From: Limnobacter sp.
Lineage (GTDB): Bacteria > Pseudomonadota > Gammaproteobacteria > Burkholderiales > Burkholderiaceae_B
NCBI GenBank assembly: GCA_029866125.1
Contig: JARWZZ010000019.1
Location: 241,782 to 305,781 of the forward strand
Length of the DNA: 64,000 bases
Reading direction: 5' to 3'
Position numbers and translations under genes: made by a program. This document shows, piece by piece, positions 43,876-52,541 of the stretch. The notes under the pieces were generated by a model. That model ran no database searches and was not told the DNA's origin. It saw nothing but the letters and a program-made list of their open reading frames with translations. Within the stretch, counting starts at the first letter, position 1, and every line of letters begins with the position of its first letter.

Positions 43876-46293
43876 TTACTTGATATTCAATCGACGGTAG
43901 ATTGTGTTTCTAGAAATACCCAGCATTCGGGCAGCTGCGCTCACATTTCCACGGCAGGCTTCCAACGCTTCTTGAATGGCTTGGCTTTCCATGTCGTCCA
44001 AGTTCATGCTGGCAGGCCGCTGGGTCGCTTGGCGTGCGCCACCCAAATAACCCTGCGCTTTCAGCTCCACATTGGAATAGGGTGGCGGCTGGTTTGCATG
44101 GCTTGATTTAAGCTCGGTTTGAAAGCGTGCTTCTCTGAATTTGCTGAGCGGGTTGCTTGTGCTTGCAGCCTGTTGATACCCGTCCTGATGGGCGGCGAGG
44201 GCAGGTTTGATGCCCTTCTGATGGCGCGTAATACTAAAACCATTGCGCACCACGTGGGGTGATGCTTGAGGGTTTTGCAGGTCCTCCCTATGTGTATTTG
44301 GATTTCGTGCCATATTTAAATTGGTGCGAACACTAAATTGGGGATTGCCCACCACCACTGGGTTACGTTGCTCCTCGGGCCGAACGGTTTTGCTTTTCAA
44401 GACTGGCGGTGGCTCTGCTTCAAATCCGCTGTTGGCCTCGCTTTGTTTTGCGCAAATGTTTCGGGTTTGGCCTTCTTTGTACTCATCCAGAAAATCATCG
44501 GGCAGGTCGTCCCAAGTGATGCATGCCCGGTCAGCCGCCATGACACTGGCTGTTCGCAAAATATTAGTCAGCTGGCGAATATTGCCGGGCCAACAGTGTT
44601 GGTTAAATGCATTCATTACATCATTGGATACCTTCAAATCCGGGTTCTCGGACTCATTTTCCAAAATACGTTGAACAATCTTGGGAAGGTCGGTTCGTTC
44701 ACGCAAAGCCGGTAGCTTTACCACCAGCCCATGTAAGCGGTAGTACAAATCCTCACGGAAGTGCCCACTTGCAATTTGGTCGCGTAGGTTGCGGTGAGTT
44801 GCACAAATCACCATCAAATTCACGGGGTATGACTTTTGGCTACCCAGTGGAGTCACCACACGCTCTTGCAACACACGCAGCAAACGGGCTTGCAGGCTGA
44901 TGGGCATGTCGCCAATTTCATCCAAAAACAGGGTGCCACCATTCGCTTGAATAATTTTTCCTTGCGAGCCCTTTTTCTTGGCACCCGTGAATGCGCCGTC
45001 TTCATAACCAAACAACTCGGATTCAATCAAAGTTTCGGGTATGGATGCACAATTGACCGCCACAAACGGGTTGTTGTTGCGGGGTGAATCGTTGTGGATG
45101 GCTTGCGCCAAAATTTCTTTGCCTGTCCCTGTCTCGCCAAGGATCAGGATGGGAATGTCCTTGTCGATGACTTTGCACACCTTGTCGATGACCCTGGCCA
45201 CTTGCCCGTCGCCCGTGTTCAAGTACTTTAAGCTGGACAAGTTCCGGTTTTTTTGCACACCTGAATTGCCAATCACACCGGCGCCCACAGCCGTGGCGTT
45301 GGCTTGGGCAATTGGGTTTTCTTTGCCATGCTTAACCAAGCTTGCAGCGTTGAATATTTTGCTGCGTCCAATGCTGCCCAAGGTGGCCCGGGCAATCACT
45401 TGGTTGCCATTTTGCAGGCACAAGGTCAGGTTTTCGGGGTTGCAAGCCCGGTAATGGTCAATCAGGCCAGACAAAGGCATGCCAAACAGCGAGCTGAACG
45501 TGTGCATGCGCAATGCAGTTTGAGACATGCCAAATTGAATCATTGCGACCCGGTTGGCGGCTAAAAATTTACCCGCTGGGGAAAACGCCGCTGCACCCTC
45601 AACCGCAGAGCCCAAAAACTCACCGCGCTGATGGAACTGCACAATAATCGCATCCTGAAAGGACGAGTTGAACAGGTGATTCTCAATCATTTGGGCCGAC
45701 ATTCTGACCAAACCCATGGTGTGGCGGTGGTAGCTTCGGTAATCGCCCGTCACATCCAGCACGCCCAGCGGCAGGCCTTCAGGGTCAAAAATTGGGGCTG
45801 CTGAGCAAGTTAGAAAATGATTGGCATGTAAAAAATGGTCTTGCGCATGAACAACAGTGGGGAGTTCCTCAATCAGTGCAGTACCAATTGCATTGGTGCC
45901 CTTGGCGTCCTCGCTCCATTGCACACCCGGTTGCAAAGCGACTTTTTGAGCCTTTTCCAAAAACTCATCATCCCCCAACGCTTCAATGATTGTCCCAGTG
46001 GCGTCAGTCAGTATCACCATGCTGTGGGTACTCACAATTTGCTCCCTCAGGGTTTCCATAAACGGAAGGGCGGAATTGCGCAGGCGTACACTCTTTTCCA
46101 CCAGTTCACGGATGATGGTGGACGGCGCGGGTGCAAAGTCAATTTTTGCCCGTTCAGTAAGCCCCGCACTTTCAGATCGCCTGTGCGCGCGGGTGATGAA
46201 TTCGAAATGCCCCTTCGAGCTGGGGTCAATCATTTCCAATACATCAGGGGAGGATGTGGCAATTACGCCTTCCCGTAGGGGTGTGCTTGACAT
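43876..46293 (-). CDS. AcoR-like sigma-54-dependent activator
   Basis: 805 residues from the ATG at 46293 (GGAG five bases upstream); a longer frame lacks conserved sequence. An N-terminal GAF/sensory region of the AcoR type (about 40-220) and a second sensory stretch precede the AAA+ domain with Walker A GETGTGKE (386-393) and the sigma-54 contact loop GAFTGA (433-438). A Fis HTH ends the protein (GNVSAAARMLGISRNTIYRRL). An unusually long, polar linker of about 150 residues separates AAA+ and HTH. It is the obvious candidate to drive the sigma-54 promoters at 31070, 42183, 43644, 46554 and 48150. Confidence 0.92.
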   Translation of the reverse strand: MSSTPLREGVIATSSPDVLEMIDPSSKGHFEFITRAHRRSESAGLTERAKIDFAPAPSTIIRELVEKSVRLRNSALPFMETLREQIVSTHSMVILTDATGTIIEALGDDEFLEKAQKVALQPGVQWSEDAKGTNAIGTALIEELPTVVHAQDHFLHANHFLTCSAAPIFDPEGLPLGVLDVTGDYRSYHRHTMGLVRMSAQMIENHLFNSSFQDAIIVQFHQRGEFLGSAVEGAAAFSPAGKFLAANRVAMIQFGMSQTALRMHTFSSLFGMPLSGLIDHYRACNPENLTLCLQNGNQVIARATLGSIGRSKIFNAASLVKHGKENPIAQANATAVGAGVIGNSGVQKNRNLSSLKYLNTGDGQVARVIDKVCKVIDKDIPILILGETGTGKEILAQAIHNDSPRNNNPFVAVNCASIPETLIESELFGYEDGAFTGAKKKGSQGKIIQANGGTLFLDEIGDMPISLQARLLRVLQERVVTPLGSQKSYPVNLMVICATHRNLRDQIASGHFREDLYYRLHGLVVKLPALRERTDLPKIVQRILENESENPDLKVSNDVMNAFNQHCWPGNIRQLTNILRTASVMAADRACITWDDLPDDFLDEYKEGQTRNICAKQSEANSGFEAEPPPVLKSKTVRPEEQRNPVVVGNPQFSVRTNLNMARNPNTHREDLQNPQASPHVVRNGFSITRHQKGIKPALAAHQDGYQQAASTSNPLSKFREARFQTELKSSHANQPPPYSNVELKAQGYLGGARQATQRPASMNLDDMESQAIQEALEACRGNVSAAARMLGISRNTIYRRLNIK

Positions 46294-46365
46294 TGTGTCT
46301 CCTGCTTCATAACAGCCGGGTGTTGTTATTTTAGAGTGCTGCCTTCTGACGAGGCCTTCACCTTC

Positions 46366-46397
46366 CGTTCCGTCGCTTTTTGAAGGGTGACGGAACG
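46366..46397. repeat. Inverted repeat upstream of the AcoR-like gene
   Basis: CGTTCCGTC (46366-46374) and GACGGAACG (46389-46397), 9-bp arms, 14-base loop, in the 325-base divergent gap 46294-46618. It lies 73 bases from the activator start and may be an autoregulatory operator or a transcript hairpin. The same gap also holds the palindrome at 46438 and the sigma-54 promoter at 46554. Confidence 0.6.
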
Positions 46398-46437
46398 ATT
46401 GCAACGTTCGCAAAAGTTGTGCCACCTTGGTTAATGG

Positions 46438-46454
46438 TGTCTCAATTTGCAACA
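46438..46454. promoter_or_regulatory. Shared upstream palindrome (putative activator site), cytochrome c-550
   Basis: TGTCTC-AATTT-GCAACA, 100 bases upstream of the -24 element of the cytochrome gene; the most divergent of the four copies. Confidence 0.5.
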
Positions 46455-46553
46455 GCTCGATAGTTCGAAGATATCACAAATCGTGTTTTTGAGCAGTAAT
46501 TTGCCCCTCAGCTTGCAATGGTTAACCTTTATGGCGGGTTGCACTTTTGGACT

Positions 46554-46568
46554 TGGCATGGGTATTGC
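46554..46568 (+). promoter_or_regulatory. Sigma-54 promoter of the cytochrome c-550 gene
   Basis: TGGCAT-GGGTA-TTGC, one mismatch to consensus, 50 bases before the ATG at 46619. Confidence 0.75.
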
Positions 46569-46618
46569 AACGCAGGCCAATAACAGTTGAATTTCATTTT
46601 TGCAATACAGGAGTTGTG

Positions 46619-47083
46619 ATGTTTGTACGTAAATATTTGGTGGCTTCGGCTGCCACCCTAGCCCTTGTTTCTGGTGTTGTAATGGCTCATGGCGATGTAA
46701 CCCCGCAGGCCGTGGATGTGACTTCCCTTAAACCTTTGGGTGATGACATGCGTGATTCGAATCCCTACAAAGGCGACAAAGAAGCCATCCGTGTGGGTAG
46801 TTCAGCCTACAACCAGAATTGTGCGCGTTGTCACGGCCTAGAGGCGATCAGCGGGGGCATTTCCCCGGACCTGCGCAAGCTTAATGACGTATGTACCACT
46901 CTGGCCAATAAAAAGGCCCGTGATGCCTGTGAAGTTGAAGAAGTCGATACTTACTTCCGCAACACAGTGCTGGGTGGTAGGGTCAGGAACGGAAACGTTT
47001 ACATGCCGCCATTTGCAGGCATCTTGAGTCAAGAGGCAATCTGGGCCATCAAGTCCTATGTTGAGACCCGCAAGTTTGAGTGA
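46619..47083 (+). CDS. pedF: Cytochrome c-550, PQQ dehydrogenase electron acceptor (PedF-like)
   Basis: 154 residues from the ATG at 46619 (AGGAG seven bases upstream). Signal peptide about 1-22, one heme site NCARCHG followed by LEAISGGISPDLR, and a likely axial Met in NVYMPPFAGIL. The sequence pattern is that of the c-550 of PQQ alcohol oxidation. It should take electrons from the quinoprotein at 31180 and pass them to an oxidase such as the cbb3 enzyme encoded here. Confidence 0.88.
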   Translation: MFVRKYLVASAATLALVSGVVMAHGDVTPQAVDVTSLKPLGDDMRDSNPYKGDKEAIRVGSSAYNQNCARCHGLEAISGGISPDLRKLNDVCTTLANKKARDACEVEEVDTYFRNTVLGGRVRNGNVYMPPFAGILSQEAIWAIKSYVETRKFE

Positions 47084-47162
47084 TCGTGGCTCAGGTTTGG
47101 ATGCTGTTCAGGCTGTTTAAAATAGACAAAACCAAAAGAAATTCCCAAGGAGACCCCTGTCC

Positions 47163-48020
47163 ATGAAGTTGTGGAAAAAATCGCCATGTGCCACCTTGTT
47201 GCTTGCGGCTGGTTTGCTGGTTTCATCCAGCATTGCTCAGGCCCAAGAGTTGTTTGATTTGGCAAAAATCAAAGCAGACGGTACTTTGAAAGTAGGTGTG
47301 TACAACAACTTGCTGCCGTTTTCAGACAAAGGCAAAGGAATCGATGTTGAAATCGGCGAGGCTTTGGCTGCCAAGTTGGGTTTAAAGGCCAGGGTATTGC
47401 CCTTTGATGCGGATGAAACTTTCAGTGACGATCTGCGTAACATGGTGTGGAGGGGCACTCTTTTTGGTTATGGTCCCGCGGACGTCATGATGCATTCACC
47501 GATTGATGATTACCTCATCAAAAACGAAAGCAAAATATTGTTTGTCGCGCCTTACGCGCGTGAGGAAATATTCATCGCGCGCAATGCAGAAAAGCTGCCG
47601 AACCTAGACAGCTTGGAGGCTTTTGGCACGGGGCAATTCAAGATCGGCGCTGAAGTGGCTTCCATCTCCAGCGAAGTGTTGGCAGGCGCGGACAGCCGCG
47701 CCTACATCAATAATTTGGTTAACTTCAAAAGCCCCTACTTGGCGGTGGACGCTATGATAAAAGGCGAAATTGATGCTGTCATGGCGACACGAGCCGAGCT
47801 TGAAGGGGCATTGTTCAACAAGCCGGGCGCAGACAAGTTTGTGGTTGCAAAGGCTCGGCACAACAACCTTCCAGCCCAAGGCTGGCCAGTGGGGTTGGCT
47901 GTAAAGGCGGCCAACAAAGAATTGGCCAAAGCCTTGGTGCAGGCGGTTCAAGAGCTGCAAGCCTCGGGCGAGCTTGAGAAAATTTTTGCACGGTACGGTG
48001 TGCGCTACATAAGGCCTTAG
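47163..48020 (+). CDS. Quinoprotein-associated periplasmic substrate-binding protein (XoxJ/MxaJ-like)
   Basis: 285 residues, signal peptide about 1-28, then a type 3 solute-binding fold (GTLKVGVYNNLLPFSDKGKGIDVEIGEALAAKLG). Members near PQQ enzymes (TIGR03871 type, including MxaJ and XoxJ) lack an ABC partner and are thought to help dehydrogenase maturation or electron transfer. It probably shares the cytochrome transcript and ends at a strong terminator. Confidence 0.88.
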   Translation: MKLWKKSPCATLLLAAGLLVSSSIAQAQELFDLAKIKADGTLKVGVYNNLLPFSDKGKGIDVEIGEALAAKLGLKARVLPFDADETFSDDLRNMVWRGTLFGYGPADVMMHSPIDDYLIKNESKILFVAPYAREEIFIARNAEKLPNLDSLEAFGTGQFKIGAEVASISSEVLAGADSRAYINNLVNFKSPYLAVDAMIKGEIDAVMATRAELEGALFNKPGADKFVVAKARHNNLPAQGWPVGLAVKAANKELAKALVQAVQELQASGELEKIFARYGVRYIRP

Positions 48021-48044
48021 CAATTCAATTCAGTGTTGTGCAAT

Positions 48045-48086
48045 GGGGCAGTTGTTTCAAAATGGAGCAACTGCCCCTTTGTTTTT
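48045..48086 (+). terminator. Terminator with embedded activator palindrome
   Basis: 10-bp stem GGGGCAGTTG/CAACTGCCCC (48045-48054 with 48068-48077) followed by TTTGTTTTT. The 13-base loop, with the inner ends of both arms, makes up the TGTTTC-N5-GGAGCA palindrome at 48053-48069. Confidence 0.8.
48053..48069. promoter_or_regulatory. Shared upstream palindrome (putative activator site), AOR operon
   Basis: TGTTTC-AAAAT-GGAGCA, 81 bases upstream of the -24 element of the AOR operon and lying inside the preceding terminator hairpin. Confidence 0.6.
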
Positions 48087-48149
48087 GGCGCGCTTGTTTG
48101 CAAATTCTGCAATACGTTGCCAACTGGGACTTGCTTCAGTGATTTGGGT

Positions 48150-48164
48150 TGGCAAACTTATTGC
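48150..48164 (+). promoter_or_regulatory. Sigma-54 promoter of the AOR operon
   Basis: TGGCAA-ACTTA-TTGC, one mismatch to consensus, 55 bases before the ATG at 48220. Confidence 0.75.
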
Positions 48165-48219
48165 ATAAGTTCAATTGCAGAGACAAAAACTTAATCTACA
48201 AAATTGCGAGGTAGCAGGG

Positions 48220-48693
48220 ATGCAAAAATCTCTTCACATCAATCCGGACAAATGCACCGGGTGCCTTCAGTGTGAAATGGCGTGTAGTTATGAAAACTAC
48301 GGCGTGTTCAACAACTCACTTTCCCGGATCAAGGTATTCGACTTTCACCACACCGGCAAAAAGGTTCCTTACACCTGCACCCAGTGCGATGAAGCTTGGT
48401 GTCTCCATGCTTGTCCAGTGGAAGCCATTTCAGTGGACAAAAAATCGGGTGCTAAGCTGGTGTCTGAAGACATCTGCGTTGGCTGTAAAGTGTGCACCAT
48501 TGCTTGCCCATTTGGCACAGTCAACTATGTGGCCGAAACTGGCAAAGTGCAGAAATGCGACCTGTGCGGTGGCGAGCCCGCGTGTGCGGAAGCTTGCCCC
48601 ACAGGCGCAATTACCTTTGTGGATTCCAACTGGACTGGGCTGGACAAAATGATGTCCTGGGCCAACAAGCTGGGCAACCAGACTTCTGTTTAA
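48220..48693 (+). CDS. aorA: AOR electron-transfer subunit (four-cluster ferredoxin)
   Basis: 157 residues from the ATG at 48220 behind GAGG/AGGG. It has the 16-Cys pattern of DmsB/HycB-like ferredoxins: CTGCLQCEMAC, CTQCDEAWCLHAC, CVGCKVCTIAC and CDLCGGEPACAEAC, for up to four [4Fe-4S] clusters. In Aromatoleum aromaticum the homologous AorA links the tungsten subunit to the FAD subunit. Same gene order here. Confidence 0.88.
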   Translation: MQKSLHINPDKCTGCLQCEMACSYENYGVFNNSLSRIKVFDFHHTGKKVPYTCTQCDEAWCLHACPVEAISVDKKSGAKLVSEDICVGCKVCTIACPFGTVNYVAETGKVQKCDLCGGEPACAEACPTGAITFVDSNWTGLDKMMSWANKLGNQTSV

Positions 48694-48714
48694 AGCATTG
48701 AGGAGCATTGCAAC

Positions 48715-50562
48715 ATGGCATGGACAGGAAAAGTACTTCGCGTGAATTTAACCGCCGGCACCACCTCAATTGAAGACCTACGCATGGATTGGGCTAAAAG
48801 TTATTTGGGCCAACGCGGATTGGCCACCAAGTATTTTGTGGAAGAGGTTAGCGCCACGGTGGACCCGCTGTCGCCCGACAACAAAATGTTTTTTGCAACA
48901 GGCCCACTGACTGGCACCATGGCCTCCACGGGTGGCCGTTATTCCGTCATCACCAAAGGCCCATTGACTGGCGCAATTGCATGCTCCAACTCGGGTGGCT
49001 ACTTTGGCAATGAAATGAAGCAAGCAGGTTTTGACATGGTGATTGTGGAAGGAAAGTCCCCCCACCCAGTTTACCTGCACATTGAAAATGACAAAGCCAC
49101 CATTCGGGATGCCGCAGAATTGTGGGGCAAATCGGTGTGGGACACCGAGCCTTGGATCAAGACCAAGCACCAAGACCCACAAACCCGTGTGTGCTCCATT
49201 GGCCGTGCGGGTGAAAACCAAGTGTTGTACGCCGCGATTGTGAACGACTTGCACCGTGCGGCTGGCCGCTCGGGTGTGGGCGCTGTGATGGGTTCCAAAA
49301 ACCTCAAGGCCATTGCCATACGTGGCAACAAGGGTGTGGGCAACGTCAAGCACCCTAAAGAGTTTATGAAAGTCACATTCGAAAAGAAGAAAATTCTGGC
49401 CGAAAACGCGGTGACTGGGCAGGGCTTGCCCACCTACGGTACTCAGGTTTTGATGAACGTGATTAACGAAATGGGTGCCATGCCCACCAACAACCACCGC
49501 GATGTGCAGTTTGAAGGTGCCAAAGACATTTCTGGCGAAAAAATGCATGAAAAACGCCCCACTGATGGCAAGGCCAACCTGGTGACCAATCAGGCTTGCT
49601 TTGGTTGCACCATTGCCTGTGGCCGAATTTCAAAAATCGACGAAACCCATTACACCGTGCAAAACCGGCCTGAATACTGGGGCGCATCCGGTGGACTGGA
49701 ATATGAGGCCGCCTGGGCTTTGGGCTCCTCCAATGGTGTGAACGACCTTGAAGCACTGACCTACGTCAACTTCCTGTGCAATGAGGATGGGATTGACCCC
49801 ATCTCCTTTGGTGCCACTGTCTCAGCTGTGATGGAGCTGTACGAAATGGGCGTGCTGACCAAAGAGCAGATTGGCATTGAAGCCCCGTTTGGCTCAGCCA
49901 AGGCTTTGACCCAATTGGCCGAGTGGACCGTGCGCGGAGAGGGCTTTGGCAAAGAAGTTGGTTTGGGCTCCAAACGTTTGACCGAGAAGTATGGTCACCC
50001 CGAATTGTCGATGAGTGTGAAGGGCCAAGAATTCCCGGCCTACGATTCACGCGGCATTCAGGGCATGGGCTTAACCTACGCCACATCCAACCGGGGCGCA
50101 TGCCACCTGCGCTCCTACACAGTTGCGTCCGAAGTATTGGGTATTCCAGTCAAAACCGACCCACTCACCACCGATGGCAAGCCGGAGTTGGTCAAGGCAT
50201 TTCAAGACGCCACAGCGGTATTTGACTCTGCTGGTATTTGCGTGTTCACCAGCTTTGCTTGGACGCTGGACGATGTACAGCCCCAAGTGGCGGCTGCATG
50301 CGGCCACGAGTTTGACATGGCCACACTGAACGACATTGGCGAGCGCATCTGGAACCTAGAGCGGCAGTTCAACCTGAATGCTGGGTTTACACGCAAAGAC
50401 GATGACCTGCCCGCACGGTTGAAAAAGGACGCAGCCAAGATTGGCCCAGCCAAAGGCTTGGTGTCGGGTATTGATCAAATGCTGCCGATTTACTATCAAA
50501 TCCGCGGTTGGGATGAGGAAGGGCGCCCGAAGGCTGAAACCTTGGAGCGTTTGGGGCTATGA
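48715..50562 (+). CDS. aorB: Tungsten-type aldehyde:ferredoxin oxidoreductase, catalytic subunit
   Basis: 615 residues. AOR N-terminal domain (GGRYSVITKGPLTGAIACSNSGG) binding two pterins, then CFGCTIACGR (CxxCxxxC) and a distal Cys in DSAGIC completing one [4Fe-4S] cluster. It oxidises aldehydes to acids and can run in reverse. Such enzymes are usual in anaerobes; three-subunit AorABC forms are known in facultative betaproteobacteria. Its stop overlaps the start of the FAD subunit (ATGA). Confidence 0.9.
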   Translation: MAWTGKVLRVNLTAGTTSIEDLRMDWAKSYLGQRGLATKYFVEEVSATVDPLSPDNKMFFATGPLTGTMASTGGRYSVITKGPLTGAIACSNSGGYFGNEMKQAGFDMVIVEGKSPHPVYLHIENDKATIRDAAELWGKSVWDTEPWIKTKHQDPQTRVCSIGRAGENQVLYAAIVNDLHRAAGRSGVGAVMGSKNLKAIAIRGNKGVGNVKHPKEFMKVTFEKKKILAENAVTGQGLPTYGTQVLMNVINEMGAMPTNNHRDVQFEGAKDISGEKMHEKRPTDGKANLVTNQACFGCTIACGRISKIDETHYTVQNRPEYWGASGGLEYEAAWALGSSNGVNDLEALTYVNFLCNEDGIDPISFGATVSAVMELYEMGVLTKEQIGIEAPFGSAKALTQLAEWTVRGEGFGKEVGLGSKRLTEKYGHPELSMSVKGQEFPAYDSRGIQGMGLTYATSNRGACHLRSYTVASEVLGIPVKTDPLTTDGKPELVKAFQDATAVFDSAGICVFTSFAWTLDDVQPQVAAACGHEFDMATLNDIGERIWNLERQFNLNAGFTRKDDDLPARLKKDAAKIGPAKGLVSGIDQMLPIYYQIRGWDEEGRPKAETLERLGL

Positions 50563-51857
50563 CTGTAAAACAAGCAACCCGACACCTTATTTTGGGTAAT
50601 GGTCCAGCAGGGGTGGTCGCCGCAGAGCAGATCAAAAAGCAGCGACCAAGCGACACCGTGATTATGGTGGGCTCGGAGCCTGAGCCCCCGTATTCACGTA
50701 TGGCAATCCCCTACTTGTTGATTGGCAGAGTGAATGAGCAAGGCACTTATTTGCGCAAAGACTCAACCCATTTTAAAAACAAAGGCATTGAGGAAATACA
50801 GGCCCGTGCTGTGAGCCTGGATGCTCAGGGAAAATCAGTCAAGTTGGACAATGGTCAAACCTTGGTCTACGACAAATTGTTGATTGCCACGGGTGCCCGT
50901 CCGATTTCCCCGCCCATCAAAGGCGTGGACTTGCCGGGTGTTCACCCTTGTTGGACCTTGGAAAACGCACGCCAAATTATTGCATTGGCCAAACCGGGCT
51001 CCCGCGTGTTGCAAATGGGCGCTGGCTTTATTGGCTGCATCATTATGGAAGCCCTGGCACTACGCGGCGTCAAGTTGACCGTGGTGGAAATGGGTAACCG
51101 CATGGTGCCCCGCATGATGACCGAAAAGGCGGGCACCATGATCAAAGACTGGTGCGAGCACAAAGGCGTGAAGGTGCACACCTCCACCCGTGTGGATGCG
51201 ATTGAGCAGGGGGCTGGTTCTACACTCTTGGCCCGCTTGTCCAACGGCGACACGCTGGAATGCGATTTGATTATTTCAGCCACAGGCGTGAAGCCCAATC
51301 TGGATTTTCTGGAAGGCTCCGGCTTGGAGGTGGATCAAGGGTTGTTGGTGGACGACCACATGCAAACCAACATTGCCGATGTGTATGCAGCAGGTGATGT
51401 GGCGCAGGTACGAGATTTCTCAACGGGTCAAAAAACGGTCAATATGATTCAACCGGCTGCTGCGGATGATGCACGCATCGCTGCACAAAACATGTTGGGC
51501 AAGGGCACTTTCACCCAAGGCAGTTTGGCCATGAACGTGTTGGACACTTTGGGCCTGATTGCTGCCTCCTTCGGGCAGTGGTGGGGCGAGAAGGGCGGGC
51601 AACATGTGGAGGTGGTGAATGACGAAAGTTTCAATTACCTTCGCCTTGAGTTTTTGGATGATGTGCTAATTGGTGCAACAAGTTTGGGCCTGACTGACCA
51701 TGTGGGCGTGATGCGAGGCCTAATTCAGGGCAAAATCAAGTTGGGCGAATGGAAAGACATTTTGCTCAAAGACCCCACCCGACTGATGGAAGCCTACTTG
51801 GCTTGCGCACAATCACAAAGCAAATGGACATCACCTTCAAGCTCTTCGCTACACTGA
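50559..51857 (+). CDS. aorC: FAD/NAD-binding AOR subunit (pyridine nucleotide oxidoreductase family)
   Basis: 432 residues. N-terminal FAD site ILGNGPAGVVAAEQI, a middle NAD-binding segment VLQMGAGFIGCIIMEALA, and a C-terminal FAD motif VYAAGDVAQV. Matches AorC, which lets AOR reduce NAD+. Overlaps aorB by four bases and the MoaD-like gene by 34 bases. Confidence 0.87.
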   Translation: MTVKQATRHLILGNGPAGVVAAEQIKKQRPSDTVIMVGSEPEPPYSRMAIPYLLIGRVNEQGTYLRKDSTHFKNKGIEEIQARAVSLDAQGKSVKLDNGQTLVYDKLLIATGARPISPPIKGVDLPGVHPCWTLENARQIIALAKPGSRVLQMGAGFIGCIIMEALALRGVKLTVVEMGNRMVPRMMTEKAGTMIKDWCEHKGVKVHTSTRVDAIEQGAGSTLLARLSNGDTLECDLIISATGVKPNLDFLEGSGLEVDQGLLVDDHMQTNIADVYAAGDVAQVRDFSTGQKTVNMIQPAAADDARIAAQNMLGKGTFTQGSLAMNVLDTLGLIAASFGQWWGEKGGQHVEVVNDESFNYLRLEFLDDVLIGATSLGLTDHVGVMRGLIQGKIKLGEWKDILLKDPTRLMEAYLACAQSQSKWTSPSSSSLH

Positions 51858-52075
51858 CGGACTACCTGCCCAAGGATCGCAAAGGCAATGCGATCCACTT
51901 GCAGGTGCCGCAAGGCATTACCGTACAAGCCATGATCGACCAGTTTAACCTCCCAGAAAAGCTGGTCCATTTGGTGTTGGTCAACGGGGTTTATGTGGAC
52001 CCCGAAGACCGAGCCACCAAAGTGCTGACACAAGACGATGCTTTGGCCATTTGGCCACCGATTGCAGGTGGTTAA
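51824..52075 (+). CDS. aorD: MoaD/ThiS-like ubiquitin-fold protein
   Basis: 83 residues from the ATG at 51824, inside the end of aorC. Beta-grasp fold ending in PPIAGG; the terminal Gly-Gly is the thiocarboxylate carrier site used in pterin cofactor (molybdopterin/tungstopterin) synthesis. A dedicated copy in AOR operons suggests supply of the W-cofactor. Confidence 0.85.
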   Translation: MDITFKLFATLTDYLPKDRKGNAIHLQVPQGITVQAMIDQFNLPEKLVHLVLVNGVYVDPEDRATKVLTQDDALAIWPPIAGG

Positions 52076-52099
52076 CTTTCTTCAGCTGAAACCTTAGCC

Positions 52100-52426
52100 A
52101 TGTGCCCCGCCGAGTTTAAAGTGCTTCGGGTACTTGATATGTCTTGTACCGAGAAAGAGCTGCGCCGCTGGTTGCAAACCATGGCACGCATGTACCCCTT
52201 GATCGTGGAAGCGAATGACCATGCGGACTACACACTGCCCTCTGGCAGCACTGCCCGAATTGCGTTCAAAGAATTGCCCATGCGAGTAATTGCTTTGGTG
52301 CGGCTGCCCCGCATGGAGGTGGTGTTGGCGTATTCAGACGCCCATTCAGCCAATCAGCATTTAGACCATCAAGCCGAAGCTTTCGTTAAAACCTTTATGC
52401 TGTACACACAGCGGGGAGGGGGGTAG
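52100..52426 (+). CDS. Hypothetical protein at the end of the AOR operon
   Basis: 108 residues, not recognised. No signal peptide or membrane helix; mixed alpha/beta with VLRVLDMSCTEKELRRWLQTMARMYP at the start and a terminal Gly-Gly-Gly. It follows the MoaD-like gene by 24 bases and may correspond to the fifth AOR operon gene of Aromatoleum, which I cannot confirm. Confidence 0.6.
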   Translation: MCPAEFKVLRVLDMSCTEKELRRWLQTMARMYPLIVEANDHADYTLPSGSTARIAFKELPMRVIALVRLPRMEVVLAYSDAHSANQHLDHQAEAFVKTFMLYTQRGGG

Positions 52427-52541
52427 TGCCATACACAAACTGCGCAATTTTGACCAAGTCCAGCACCGACACCAAGTGCAGAAGTGGGGGTACTTTCGTC
52501 CAGCCGTGTGTCCATTGCGGGGCATTATCGTGTGGTGTTTT

